Positions 25,902 to 34,100 of a stretch of 64,000 bases of DNA are shown in pieces. The notes below the pieces were generated by a model, which was given only the letters and a program-made list of their open reading frames with translations, was not told the origin of the DNA and did not search any database. Both the position numbers and the translations under genes were made by a program. Where the stretch lies: assembly GCA_934190785.1 (NCBI GenBank), contig CAKPTA010000002.1, forward strand, positions 62,001-126,000, given 5' to 3'. The stretch is from an uncultured Bacilli bacterium (lineage in GTDB: Bacteria > Bacillota_I > Bacilli_A > RF39 > UBA660). Numbering within the stretch: position 1 is the first letter of the stretch; each line of letters starts with the position of its first letter.

Positions 25902-27878
25902 TTAACAATTTTTATATTTATGAATCCCCAGAAATAAACATATACACATAATTATATTCAAATACAAAATATTATATTCTTTTCCTATAAAAGTATCTGG
26001 ATTATTCACAACTTCTTCCTTAAAATTATTAGAGTTTTTATCTGATGTTGAATCCTTATTATCTTCTGGTTGCAAATTAGGAACATCTGATTCATCCTTT
26101 TTATCTATTTCATCGAAAATATTATTATCTTTTTCATTTATATTTGGTGTATCATCTTCATCATTATTTTTCTCATCTGTTTTTTCTTGATTATTATTAG
26201 AATTATTAACTTTCTTATTTTCAAATCTATATGTAGTACTCTTCTTTGACACATTAATTTCTTTTGGTATTTCATCTAATACATATCCCTCCGGTGCTTT
26301 AACTTCTGTTAAAATATAATTACCATAAGGTATATCCTTTAAAGTAATTTTCCCGGTTTTATTTTTTAAATATATAGAATAAGAATAATTAATTCCTTTT
26401 AAAATAAACTCTGCATTCGAAAGTAATGTACTACCATCTACTTTTTTTATTATTAAATTTCCTTTCTTTAATTTATTGTAAAAACTATAGTATAAATTTT
26501 CATCACTATCAAATATAACTTCTGTTATTGAAGGCGATAAAATATAATCATCTGGACATATTATTTCCTTTAAATAATATTTGCCATAAGGAATTCCACT
26601 TATACTTCCAAATCCATTTTCAATATTTATTTCAGCTATTAATTCATCTTTATGATATAAAATATTTAAATCGTTAGATACTATATCTTCTAGGGCATAC
26701 AATCCATATTTTACTCCACTCATATCTTCATATATATAACTACCTGTTATATTATCATTTTCATTTTCAAAACCACTAAATACTTCACCCTTCTTAGTAA
26801 TATTAATATTAAATAAATAAGGTTCATTATATATATCAACATCTGTGATATCTCCATGATACTCATATATATTAAAAGTTAAATAATCATTTAATTTTCT
26901 ATATCCTAGTGGTGACTCTATCTCTTCAATGCGGTATTCACCTTCATCAAAGTAAATATTAGTTTCAAGTATTCCTGTTTTTCCGATAGTAAATATATCA
27001 TTCCCATTTTCTACCATATATTTATTATTTTTTACATCAAATATTTTAATTTTTGTCTCGCGATTTTGTATAATACTTCCATTACTAGAATCCTTTTTTA
27101 TAAAACGTATTCTAGATAATGCCTTTACTTTATAAGTAATTTCAATTGTATCTTCCATTTTATTACTATAACCAAATGTTGCAAGAGCTTGAGAGTTATT
27201 ACTATAATAAATATAACTTGACTCATAATTTAGAGGATACTTAGTTAAATTAATTTTTATAGTTCCTTTAGTATCCGCGTCTAATATTAATTTATCATCT
27301 TCAATAACACCGAGCCACAAATCAGAACTATAATTATGTAATGTAGAATCGCTTATAACAACATTTTCTCCTACATAAGTTTCAATATATGTTGGAATAT
27401 TTGGAACAGCCAAATAATCATTAACTAACCTTAATATTTCATTTTTATAAACATCAATATCTATTACTGTTCCACCTTTTCCATTTGTCCAATAAATTTC
27501 TCCTCCTGTTAAATATTCCCATATAAGCTCTTGAGTTGCCAAATAATAATTTTTATCAAAATGATCAGTATAATTATAACCAAAAAAGCTTACAACTTCT
27601 AAATAGTTTAACTTTTCTGAATTTATATTCAAAATACTAAAGTCATTAGAAGATGAATATACATTATTATTTAAAAGAATTGTTGGATCAAGACAATATG
27701 CTACTTTACCATTCACATATACTAGACCCTGTTTTCCTGTGTAAAAATCATTTCCAATTTTTCTATTTGAATAAATATTATCAATGTAATCATATGCAAC
27801 ATTACTATCATTATCAGCTGCACTAACTCTTAAAATACCAAGCATAAAACACACAACAAACATTAAAATCTTTTTCAT
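25902..27878 (-). CDS. Wall-anchored surface protein with a thioester domain and Cna-B/SpaA domains
   Basis: A 658-aa predicted adhesin. Residues 1-20 are a signal peptide (ending VSAAD). A thioester (TQXA) domain follows: Cys62 in VAYCLDP and Gln116 in ATQELIWEYL can form the internal bond used for covalent attachment to host amines. About 250-555 hold three Cna-B/SpaA-like repeats (e.g. LIIKKVDGSTLLSNAEF and ILTEVKAPEGYVLDE with Lys and Glu typical of isopeptide bonds). About 558-620 is an Asn/Asp/Lys spacer. The C-terminus has NPDTF (626-630), a hydrophobic helix and a short basic tail, i.e. a non-LPXTG sorting signal. No sortase gene lies in the window. Confidence 0.88.
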   Translation of the reverse strand: MKKILMFVVCFMLGILRVSAADNDSNVAYDYIDNIYSNRKIGNDFYTGKQGLVYVNGKVAYCLDPTILLNNNVYSSSNDFSILNINSEKLNYLEVVSFFGYNYTDHFDKNYYLATQELIWEYLTGGEIYWTNGKGGTVIDIDVYKNEILRLVNDYLAVPNIPTYIETYVGENVVISDSTLHNYSSDLWLGVIEDDKLILDADTKGTIKINLTKYPLNYESSYIYYSNNSQALATFGYSNKMEDTIEITYKVKALSRIRFIKKDSSNGSIIQNRETKIKIFDVKNNKYMVENGNDIFTIGKTGILETNIYFDEGEYRIEEIESPLGYRKLNDYLTFNIYEYHGDITDVDIYNEPYLFNINITKKGEVFSGFENENDNITGSYIYEDMSGVKYGLYALEDIVSNDLNILYHKDELIAEINIENGFGSISGIPYGKYYLKEIICPDDYILSPSITEVIFDSDENLYYSFYNKLKKGNLIIKKVDGSTLLSNAEFILKGINYSYSIYLKNKTGKITLKDIPYGNYILTEVKAPEGYVLDEIPKEINVSKKSTTYRFENKKVNNSNNNQEKTDEKNNDEDDTPNINEKDNNIFDEIDKKDESDVPNLQPEDNKDSTSDKNSNNFKEEVVNNPDTFIGKEYNILYLNIIMCICLFLGIHKYKNC

Positions 27879-28063
27879 AATATCTCCTTTCGGGGATATA
27901 CTATAAATTTAAGTGCAATGTAAGTCAAAATACTAATTTTTATTTTTAGTACAAAATCATTTACAAATATTTAAAATCTGATATACAAATTTTATATTTA
28001 AAGCTTTTGAAATATAAAAATTTCTAAATATTTGTAAAAATGATGCTTTCATATAAATTGATA

Positions 28064-28089
28064 CAAAAAAAGAACGCATTTCTGTGTTC
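28064..28089 (-). terminator. Terminator-like hairpin
   Basis: Minus strand GAACACA-GAAA-TGCGTTC with a G-U pair, then a run of T. No gene that it serves is visible; it may be left from a lost gene or act as a second terminator for the tRNA transcript. Confidence 0.5.
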
Positions 28090-28166
28090 AATTAAATAAA
28101 TTTAACTATTTTAGAATGTATAAGTTTCATTTATTTTAATTTTTCATTTTAAAATATACTACTTAT

Positions 28167-28304
28167 TTGACATTCCAATTTTTGCCTAAAGTTAAAGATA
28201 AAATTTTTACTTGTTATTTAGATTTTTCTGAAGATTCTTCCTCAGATATAAAAAAATCCATTCTGTCTCATCTTAACAATACTTTGCTATATGATTTTTC
28301 ATAA
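28167..28304 (+). pseudogene. Possible 3' remnant of a protein gene
   Basis: The frame ending at TAA 28302-28304 is open from 28140 and reads like a real C-terminus (FLPKVKDKIFTCYLDFSED then DIKKSILSHLNN). It has only a TTG without a ribosome-binding site as a start. Probably a decayed gene end; chance cannot be excluded in such AT-rich DNA. Confidence 0.25.
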
Positions 28305-28320
28305 AACAAGCATCTTTAAA

Positions 28321-28352
28321 AAAAGTCCATAATACCAAGTATTACGAACTTT
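28321..28352 (-). terminator. Terminator of tRNA-His
   Basis: Minus-strand 14-bp stem with G-U pairs (AAAGTTCGTAATAC / GTATTATGGACTTT, loop TTG) running into seven T, 40 nt past the tRNA. Confidence 0.8.
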
Positions 28353-28391
28353 TACTTATTTAACACACAAAGGTGTGTGTAAATCTCAATA

Positions 28392-28468
28392 TGGGGCGCG
28401 GTGTGGGAATCGAACCCACGCATAATGGAACCACAATCCACCGTGTTAACCACTTCACCAACCACGCC
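28392..28468 (-). tRNA. tRNA-His (anticodon GTG)
   Basis: A complete cloverleaf on the minus strand. Acceptor stem GCGTGGT/ACCGCGC with the extra G-1 at 28468 paired to C73, the mark of tRNA-His. Anticodon loop TTGTGGT gives GUG, and the T arm is GTGGG-TTCGATT-CCCAC. The CCA end is encoded (28394-28392). It follows the orphan response-regulator gene by 56 nt on the same strand and has a clear terminator. Confidence 0.97.
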
Positions 28469-28524
28469 ATGTAACATAAGTTACATTTAATATTTTATCA
28501 TAAATTAATTATTTTGCAAGTCTT

Positions 28525-29226
28525 TTATTTATATTTCAAGTTAAAAAGATTAGAAACTAAATCAAGTTCCACGTCATTATCAAATATAATTAGGCGATTT
28601 CTTTTGTTATATATTTTTATTCGAGTTTGATTTACAATACATGCACGGTGAGAATATATAAATCTATCATCCAATAATTCGTATAATTCTACCAAGGTAT
28701 TACTTACAACATATTCATTAGTTGATGTTTTTATCGTACATTTTCTATCTTTATCTCTTTTTATATATAAAATATCATTAGCGCTCAAAGTATAAAGTAT
28801 ACCTTGACTCTTAAAACGAATAATATTTTTCTTTTGAATATTTGAAATTGCATATTCTAATGTTTGAGATAATTCTTTTTTATAATCATCTTTTTTATTT
28901 ATAAAATCTAAAAACATAAACTTACTCTTTAAAATATCTTTAGTATATTTTTCATAATATGATGTTATAAATATAATCATACTATTTATGTCAATATCTC
29001 TTATTTTTCTAGCAATATCTATACCAGAATTTTGATTTACTTCAATATCTAATATATATATTTTATATTCTAGATTTGAATAAATTATTTTTATAAATTC
29101 ATCATTATATTCATTAAATTCAAATTTATTATATAATTGATTATTATTAATCATAACACTATCTATAATATTTATTACCTCATCTATGAAGTATTTTTTA
29201 TCATCACATACTATAAAATTTATCAT
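28525..29226 (-). CDS. Orphan AgrA-like LytTR response regulator
   Basis: A 233-aa paralogue of AgrA (9691-10413). It has the same start MINFIVCDD, phospho-acceptor Asp60 (IYILDIEV), SGIDIARKIR and a C-terminal LytTR domain (ILYIKRDKDRKC, FIYSHRACIVNQTRIKI). No histidine kinase or AgrD/AgrB gene is adjacent. It may be phosphorylated by AgrC or act independently. Its leader carries a motif shared with agrA and agrB. A 30-codon ORF with a GGAGG site precedes it by 18 nt. Confidence 0.88.
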   Translation of the reverse strand: MINFIVCDDKKYFIDEVINIIDSVMINNNQLYNKFEFNEYNDEFIKIIYSNLEYKIYILDIEVNQNSGIDIARKIRDIDINSMIIFITSYYEKYTKDILKSKFMFLDFINKKDDYKKELSQTLEYAISNIQKKNIIRFKSQGILYTLSANDILYIKRDKDRKCTIKTSTNEYVVSNTLVELYELLDDRFIYSHRACIVNQTRIKIYNKRNRLIIFDNDVELDLVSNLFNLKYK

Positions 29227-29244
29227 ACATCACACTACCCAATT

Positions 29245-29337
29245 CTATTTTGTTTGCAGTTGGTAAATAGAAATTTTAATAAAAAAAAGTTTTATATTTA
29301 TCACTGTTTTATTTTTTTCAAATATTTTTATACTCAT
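29245..29337 (-). CDS. Candidate 30-aa ORF upstream of the orphan regulator
   Basis: ATG 29337 is preceded by GGAGG with 4-nt spacing. The product is small and basic (MSIKIFEKNKTVINIKL...), with no Cys and no DEP tail, so it is not an AgrD. The shared CAACTGCAAAC motif lies in its last codons. It could be a leader peptide; it may also be chance. Confidence 0.3.
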   Translation of the reverse strand: MSIKIFEKNKTVINIKLFFIKISIYQLQTK

Positions 29338-29483
29338 ACTGCCTCCTAGACTATATTCTCTCATATTTTTCTTTATATGTTATCTTTTTTGTTTAAAATT
29401 ATAAAAATAAAGTTCGAAAACATATAGACAAATACCCTTACCTTATGTGTATTTTACCATATCATATACCGAGGAGGATTAAT

Positions 29484-29918
29484 ATGTATAATTATCAAAA
29501 AAACTTAGATTATTATAATTATGAAAATAATAATTATAATCAACCACTTTTTTCTAAAAATGAAAACCCAAATAGCTTATATGATCCTTATAATGGATTT
29601 ATAAGCGGAAATATGTTTCCAAGTCTTTATAATGGTTATAAAATAGACCCTGTTATGCTTGATGCGAATAGTGAACAAATGAGAATGTTAATCATGCTCG
29701 ATTCACTATGTTTTGCTAAAACTGACTTAAATCTATATCTTGATATTTATTCAAATGATAAAGATATAATTAATTTATTTAATCAATATGTTAATGAAAC
29801 AGATAAATTACTTACTGAATACGAAAATAAATATGGTCCTATTTTTGTTGATAGCAAAGCAAATATGACTTATCCATGGGCATGGGATAACTCTCCTTGG
29901 CCTTGGGAAAATAATTAG
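29484..29918 (+). CDS. Spore coat protein, apparent CotJA-CotJB fusion
   Basis: A 144-aa protein. After an Asn/Tyr-rich N-terminus, residues about 30-52 (NSLYDPYNGFISGNMFPSLY) resemble the CotJA core (a G-x-hydrophobic-FP-x-LY pattern). Residues about 62-144 match CotJB: MLIMLDSLCFAKTDLNLYLD, LFNQYVNETDKLLTEYENKY, then a GPI turn and the Trp-rich PWAWDNSPWPWE end. B. subtilis has separate 82- and 87-aa genes. ATG 29484 has GAGGAGG; an in-frame ATG at 29445 has none. cotJC follows 9 nt downstream. Confidence 0.75.
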   Translation: MYNYQKNLDYYNYENNNYNQPLFSKNENPNSLYDPYNGFISGNMFPSLYNGYKIDPVMLDANSEQMRMLIMLDSLCFAKTDLNLYLDIYSNDKDIINLFNQYVNETDKLLTEYENKYGPIFVDSKANMTYPWAWDNSPWPWENN

Positions 29919-29927
29919 GAGGTTAAT

Positions 29928-30485
29928 ATGTGGAAATATGAAAAAAAATTAGAATATCCTGTAAATATTAAAAACAAAGATTTAAAAATGGCAAAGGCTA
30001 TGCTTGCACAATATGGAGGGCCTGATTCAGAACTTGCTGCTGCTTTACGTTATATGAATCAAAGATATACTATGCCTGATGATAAGGGTAAAGCTTTGTT
30101 AACAGATATAGCAACAGAAGAATTAGCACATCTAGAAATGATTGCTGCAATGGCTTATCAATTAATGAAAGGTGCTACAATCGAAGAATTAAAAGCAGAA
30201 GGTCTAGGTGGAAACTTTGCACAACATGATAGTGCTTTATTTCCTGTCGATGCAAATGGAGTACCATTTACAGCTTCATATATTGAGGCAACAGGAGATT
30301 TTATTGCCGATATTGAAAGTGATATGGCAGCAGAACAAAGAGCAAGAGCCACATATGAACACTTAATGGATATGACAAATGATATTGATGTTTTGGCACC
30401 ATTGTCATTTTTAAGACAAAGAGAAGTTGTACATTATCAAAGATTTAAAGAGCTTAGGAATTATTACTTAGAACAAAAAAAATAA
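29928..30485 (+). CDS. cotJC: Spore coat protein CotJC (manganese catalase family)
   Basis: A 185-aa CotJC-type protein with the four-helix manganese-catalase core: ELAAALRYMNQRYTMPD, ELAHLEMIAAMAYQLM, and IESDMAAEQRARATYEHL with the HYQRF helix give the Glu/His metal ligands. It starts WKYEKKLEYPVNIKN like other CotJC. It is probably part of the spore coat and may break down peroxide. ATG 29928 has AGGAGG. Co-transcribed with the CotJA/JB gene. Confidence 0.93.
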   Translation: MWKYEKKLEYPVNIKNKDLKMAKAMLAQYGGPDSELAAALRYMNQRYTMPDDKGKALLTDIATEELAHLEMIAAMAYQLMKGATIEELKAEGLGGNFAQHDSALFPVDANGVPFTASYIEATGDFIADIESDMAAEQRARATYEHLMDMTNDIDVLAPLSFLRQREVVHYQRFKELRNYYLEQKK

Positions 30486-30488
30486 TAT

Positions 30489-30695
30489 TTAAATATTATC
30501 TTTTGTATAAAATATAGCATCCGGCTTCATATTAAATATAGTAGCTATTTTAAAAGCCATATCATAAAATAATCTACGTTTTCTATTTTCAATTTGTGAG
30601 TAATAAGATGGCGTTATTTTTAAGAGTTTTGCCATATCATATACGGTATAGCCTTTTTCTCTTCTAATAATTTTTAATTTATTAGTATCATTCAT
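30489..30695 (-). CDS. XRE-family transcriptional regulator
   Basis: A 68-aa single-domain helix-turn-helix protein (KLKIIRREKGYTVYDMAKLL, TPSYYSQIENRKRRL recognition helix). ATG 30695 (MNDTNK) follows GGTGA; an upstream in-frame start eight codons earlier is less likely. It is divergent from a second XRE gene, with a good palindrome between them. Its target is unknown; control of the pair's own promoters is likely. Confidence 0.85.
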   Translation of the reverse strand: MNDTNKLKIIRREKGYTVYDMAKLLKITPSYYSQIENRKRRLFYDMAFKIATIFNMKPDAIFYTKDNI

Positions 30696-30718
30696 AAAAT
30701 CACCATTCTTATTATACA

Positions 30719-30745
30719 TTTTTATAGACTATTCGTCCATAAAAA
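30719..30745. promoter_or_regulatory. Inverted repeat between the two divergent XRE genes
   Basis: TTTTTATAGAC-TATTC-GTCCATAAAAA: 11-bp arms with one mismatch, centred between the two start codons. A likely operator for one or both regulators. Confidence 0.5.
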
Positions 30746-30784
30746 TATTTATGTTTCTGTGAGAAAATTAAATTGGTGGTAGCA

Positions 30785-31009
30785 ATGAGTAAAGATTCAA
30801 TTGATATTTATAATACAATAGGAAAAAACATAAAAAAATACCGAATTCAAAAAGGTTGGACACAAAAGGAGTTAGCAGAACAATTATTACTTAGTGATAG
30901 CTTTATAGGAAAATTAGAATCTGTTACTCGTCAAACATTATCAATAGACACTCTTGAGCAAATTGCAAATGCATTAGATGTTGATATTCAAAGATTTTTC
31001 GATAAATAA
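30785..31009 (+). CDS. XRE-family transcriptional regulator
   Basis: A 74-aa helix-turn-helix protein (NIKKYRIQKGWTQKELAEQL, LSDSFIGKLESV, then TLEQIANALDVDIQRFF), typical of small XRE repressors. ATG 30785 follows GGTGG. Divergent from the other XRE gene; they probably share the inverted repeat at 30719-30745. No toxin or metabolic partner is adjacent. Confidence 0.88.
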   Translation: MSKDSIDIYNTIGKNIKKYRIQKGWTQKELAEQLLLSDSFIGKLESVTRQTLSIDTLEQIANALDVDIQRFFDK

Positions 31010-31034
31010 AAAATTTCTCGTATGAGAAATTTTT
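31009..31034. terminator. Bidirectional terminator between the XRE gene and typA
   Basis: AAAAATTTCTC-GTAT-GAGAAATTTTT with A and T flanks, between two convergent stops. Confidence 0.8.
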
Positions 31035-32846
31035 TTATTTTCTACTATCAAATTTTTTTCTTTCTTGTGTATTTAAAATACGTTTACGCATTCTGAATGA
31101 TACTGGTGTTACTTCTACTAGTTCGTCAGCATTTATATAATCAAGACAATACTCTAAAGTTATAGCTCTTGGTCTTTTTAACACAACAGTATGATCTTTT
31201 CCTGCACTACGCGTATTAGTTAAATTTTTACCTTTAACAACATTTACAGCTAAATCGTTGCTATGACTATGTTCACCAACAATCATTCCTTCGTATACAT
31301 CAACACCTGGTTCAATAAACATAACACCACGATCTTCTAATTGTCCAAGTGCATATGCTGTTGATTTTCCATTTTCCATAGAAACTAAAACACCAAGTTT
31401 ACGTTCTCCAACTGTTTCTCCTGCTAAACGTCTATACTCTTTATAGGTATGATTTAACATTCCATATCCTTTTGTCATTGTCATAAATTCTGTTGTAAAT
31501 CCAATTAAACCTCTTGATGGTAATACATATTGTAGACGTACTTGATTTTCATGAGTAGTCATATTTTCCATAATACCTTCTCTATTACCTAAGGCTTCAA
31601 TTACAGTTCCAACATACTCTTCTGGACAATCAATTTGAACATCTTCATATGGTTCACACATTACACCATCTATCTCTTTTTTTATTACTTGTGGTTTAGA
31701 TACTTGTAATTCAAATCCTTCACGACGCATATTTTCAATTAAAATAGATAAATGTAATTCTCCACGACCTGATACAATAAATGATTCACTATCATTTGGC
31801 TCAACTCTAAGTGATACGTCTTTTTCTGTTTCTTTTATTAATCTTTCTTCAATTTTTCTTGCTGTTAAAATTTTACCTTCTCTTCCAACAAATGGTGAAG
31901 TATTTACTCCGAAAGTCATTTGTAATGTAGGTTCATCAATTCTAAGAAGAGGTAGTGCATCTTCAGAACCAACTTCACATACAGTTTCACCAACACTAAT
32001 ATCAGGAAGCCCTGCAATTGCAACTATATCTCCTGCTTCTGCTTCTTCTATTTCAATTCTTTTAAGACCTAAAAATCCAAATAATTTCTGTATTCTAAAT
32101 TGTTTAATAGAACCATCTAATCTAACACATGAAGCCATTTGGTTTACCTTCATTTTTCCTCTTTTTACAACTCCAATTCCAATTCTTCCAACAAAATCAT
32201 TATAGTCTAAAAGAGCTGGTTGAAATTGTAATGTTCCATCTAGTGATACTTGTGGTGCTGGAATATAATCAACTATCATATCCAAAATTGGATCCATTGT
32301 TTCTTTTTGTGTTGAAATATCTGGATCTAAACTGGAAGTACCATTTAAAGCTGATGCATATACAACAGGGAATTCAAGTTGATCTTCGTCAGCACCAAGT
32401 TCAATAAATAAATCCAAAACTTCATCTATTACTTGAGCTGGACGAGCAGTTGGTTTATCGATTTTATTTACAACAACGATAGGTGTTACTCCTGCTTCTA
32501 AGGCTTTTTTAAGTACAAAACGTGTTTGAGGCATAGTTCCCTCATATGCATCTACAACAAGTAATACTCCATCAACCATATTCATTATACGTTCTACTTC
32601 TCCACCAAAATCAGCATGTCCTGGAGTATCTAGAATATTAATACGGCATCCATTATGGTCTATTGCTGTTGTTTTTGCAAGTATTGTTATTCCTCTTTCT
32701 TTTTCAATATCATTGCTATCCATTACTCTTTCATCAACTTGTTCATTTGCTCTAAATGTACCTGACTTTCTTAGTAATTGATCTACTAATGTAGTTTTAC
32801 CATGGTCAACATGGGCAATGATAGCAATATTTCTTATATTTTTCAT
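31035..32846 (-). CDS. typA: Translational GTPase TypA/BipA
   Basis: A 603-aa EF-G-like GTPase that acts on the ribosome and in 50S assembly, mainly under stress. G motifs: AHVDHGKTTLVD, DTPGHADFGGEVER, VVNKIDKP and YASALNG; beta-barrel, EF-G III/V-like and the TypA-specific C-terminal domain (TNTRSAGKDHTVVLKRP) follow. ATG 32846 is at the end of a leader behind a good promoter (32875-32904). Single gene. Confidence 0.96.
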   Translation of the reverse strand: MKNIRNIAIIAHVDHGKTTLVDQLLRKSGTFRANEQVDERVMDSNDIEKERGITILAKTTAIDHNGCRINILDTPGHADFGGEVERIMNMVDGVLLVVDAYEGTMPQTRFVLKKALEAGVTPIVVVNKIDKPTARPAQVIDEVLDLFIELGADEDQLEFPVVYASALNGTSSLDPDISTQKETMDPILDMIVDYIPAPQVSLDGTLQFQPALLDYNDFVGRIGIGVVKRGKMKVNQMASCVRLDGSIKQFRIQKLFGFLGLKRIEIEEAEAGDIVAIAGLPDISVGETVCEVGSEDALPLLRIDEPTLQMTFGVNTSPFVGREGKILTARKIEERLIKETEKDVSLRVEPNDSESFIVSGRGELHLSILIENMRREGFELQVSKPQVIKKEIDGVMCEPYEDVQIDCPEEYVGTVIEALGNREGIMENMTTHENQVRLQYVLPSRGLIGFTTEFMTMTKGYGMLNHTYKEYRRLAGETVGERKLGVLVSMENGKSTAYALGQLEDRGVMFIEPGVDVYEGMIVGEHSHSNDLAVNVVKGKNLTNTRSAGKDHTVVLKRPRAITLEYCLDYINADELVEVTPVSFRMRKRILNTQERKKFDSRK

Positions 32847-32874
32847 ATATACACTTCCTCACATAATCCTTGGT

Positions 32875-32904
32875 ATTATAGCATAGTCAATCCTTATAAG
32901 TCAA
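32875..32904 (-). promoter_or_regulatory. Promoter of typA
   Basis: Minus strand TTGACT (32904-32899), 18-nt spacer, TATAAT (32880-32875). Confidence 0.7.
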
Positions 32905-32942
32905 TGAATACAATTTATATATATATTGTTTTTTTATTTATA

Positions 32943-32972
32943 TTGAATTATTTATTAATTTATTGTTATAAT
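32943..32972 (+). promoter_or_regulatory. Promoter of the nuclease gene
   Basis: TTGAAT (32943-32948), 18-nt spacer, TATAAT (32967-32972), 20 nt before the start codon. Confidence 0.65.
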
Positions 32973-32992
32973 TACAAAAGAAGGTAGATATT

Positions 32993-33613
32993 ATGAAAAA
33001 AATAAAAACATTATTAATAATTATAATAACTTTTTTTTCTTTTACAACATATACATACGCCGCACAAAAATATGAAGTTACACTTTATAAATGTGTAGAT
33101 GGTGATACAGCTTGGTTTGATATAAATGGAGAAAAAATAAAAACTAGATTTTTAGCAATTAATACTCCAGAATCTACAAATAAAATCGAAGCTTATGGAA
33201 AAGAAGCTAGTGAATTTACGTGTAAAGAACTAACACAAGCTAAAAAAATTGAAATTGAATATGATGATAATGCCACTAAAACCGATAAATACAATAGAGA
33301 TTTAGTTTGGGTATATGTTGATGGAAACCTTTTACAAGAAAAATTAATAGAGTCAGGGCTTGCTGAGGTAAAATACATATACGGAAAATATAAATATGTT
33401 GATGATCTTAAATCACTTGAAAAAACGGCCAAAGAAAATAAAATAGGTATATGGAGTAATAGTAGCGAAAATATTGAAACATCAAAGTATATTATTATCT
33501 TACTGTTTATTTTCGTTATTTGTTTATTTAGTGCATCTAGTAGAAATAAAGTTAAAAGAAAAGTTAAAAACAAAATTAAAAAAGAATTAAAAAAAGCTTA
33601 TAAAAATCTATAA
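32993..33613 (+). CDS. Exported staphylococcal-type nuclease with a C-terminal membrane anchor
   Basis: A 206-aa thermonuclease-family enzyme that cuts DNA and RNA with Ca2+. Residues 1-23 are a signal peptide. The SNase fold follows with KCVDGDTAWF, KTRFLAINTPES (catalytic Arg), YGKEASEF and DKYNRDLVWVYVDG (catalytic Glu/Arg region). Residues about 163-178 (YIIILLFIFVICLFSA) form a membrane helix and the tail is strongly basic, so the enzyme is probably tethered outside the cell. ATG 32993 follows AAGGTAG. Confidence 0.9.
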   Translation: MKKIKTLLIIIITFFSFTTYTYAAQKYEVTLYKCVDGDTAWFDINGEKIKTRFLAINTPESTNKIEAYGKEASEFTCKELTQAKKIEIEYDDNATKTDKYNRDLVWVYVDGNLLQEKLIESGLAEVKYIYGKYKYVDDLKSLEKTAKENKIGIWSNSSENIETSKYIIILLFIFVICLFSASSRNKVKRKVKNKIKKELKKAYKNL

Positions 33614-33620
33614 GCTTTTT
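33591..33620. terminator. Bidirectional terminator between the nuclease and NUDIX genes
   Basis: AAAAAGCTTATA-AAAATC-TATAAGCTTTTT, a perfect 12-bp stem overlapping the nuclease stop codon, with T and A runs on each side. Confidence 0.85.
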
Positions 33621-34052
33621 TTAATTAAAGTATTTTCTAAGTAAATAATCCATTGTTATTTTAATATCTTCAAAAACATTTAATTCATCTAATTCTTCTC
33701 TTGTAAACCATTTTGCTGCAATAGTCTCTTCATCATCTACATATGGTTCTGTATTACCAGATGGTATTCCAAAATATAGAATATCAACTTGAACATAGCC
33801 TTCTTTTCTATTACATTGAATTCCAAGTGGTCTTATAAAATCGTCTTCTCTTGGAAAATGTTCTCCAAGAATTTTAACTTTTATATTTGTTTCTTCAAAT
33901 ACTTCTCGCATTGCAGCTTCTTCTGGAGTTTCATTATGCTCAAGATGTCCTCCTGGTTGAACCCATTTCTTAAATTCTCTATGTTTTACTAATAAAATTC
34001 TTTTTGTTTCTGGATCAATAACAAATATGGATGCACATAATTCTTTGTTCAT
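33621..34052 (-). CDS. NUDIX hydrolase
   Basis: A 143-aa NUDIX protein. The box GGHLEHNETPEEAAMREVFEET gives the Glu residues that bind Mg2+ and attack nucleoside diphosphate-X substrates; the final position is Asn where Gly is usual. The closing region has AAKWFTREELDEL. Substrate cannot be read from the sequence; house-cleaning of nucleotides is the general role. ATG 34052 follows GGTGATAAT. Confidence 0.88.
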   Translation of the reverse strand: MNKELCASIFVIDPETKRILLVKHREFKKWVQPGGHLEHNETPEEAAMREVFEETNIKVKILGEHFPREDDFIRPLGIQCNRKEGYVQVDILYFGIPSGNTEPYVDDEETIAAKWFTREELDELNVFEDIKITMDYLLRKYFN

Positions 34053-34100
34053 ATTATCACCATATTTATTATAACAAACGTTTTTTATAAGAACAAATAT

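Larger units (their letters stand above)
27879..28391. other. Intergenic region before tRNA-His
   Basis: 513 bp with no intact gene. It holds the surface-protein promoter area, a terminator-like hairpin (28064-28089), a gene-like fragment on the plus strand (28167-28304) and the tRNA-His terminator (28321-28352). The rest is AT-rich and featureless to my eye. Confidence 0.5.

Noticed and set aside
29245..29337. A second agrD next to the orphan AgrA-like regulator
   Set aside because: The small ORF has no Cys or other ring residue before an acidic DEP-type tail, and no agrB is near.
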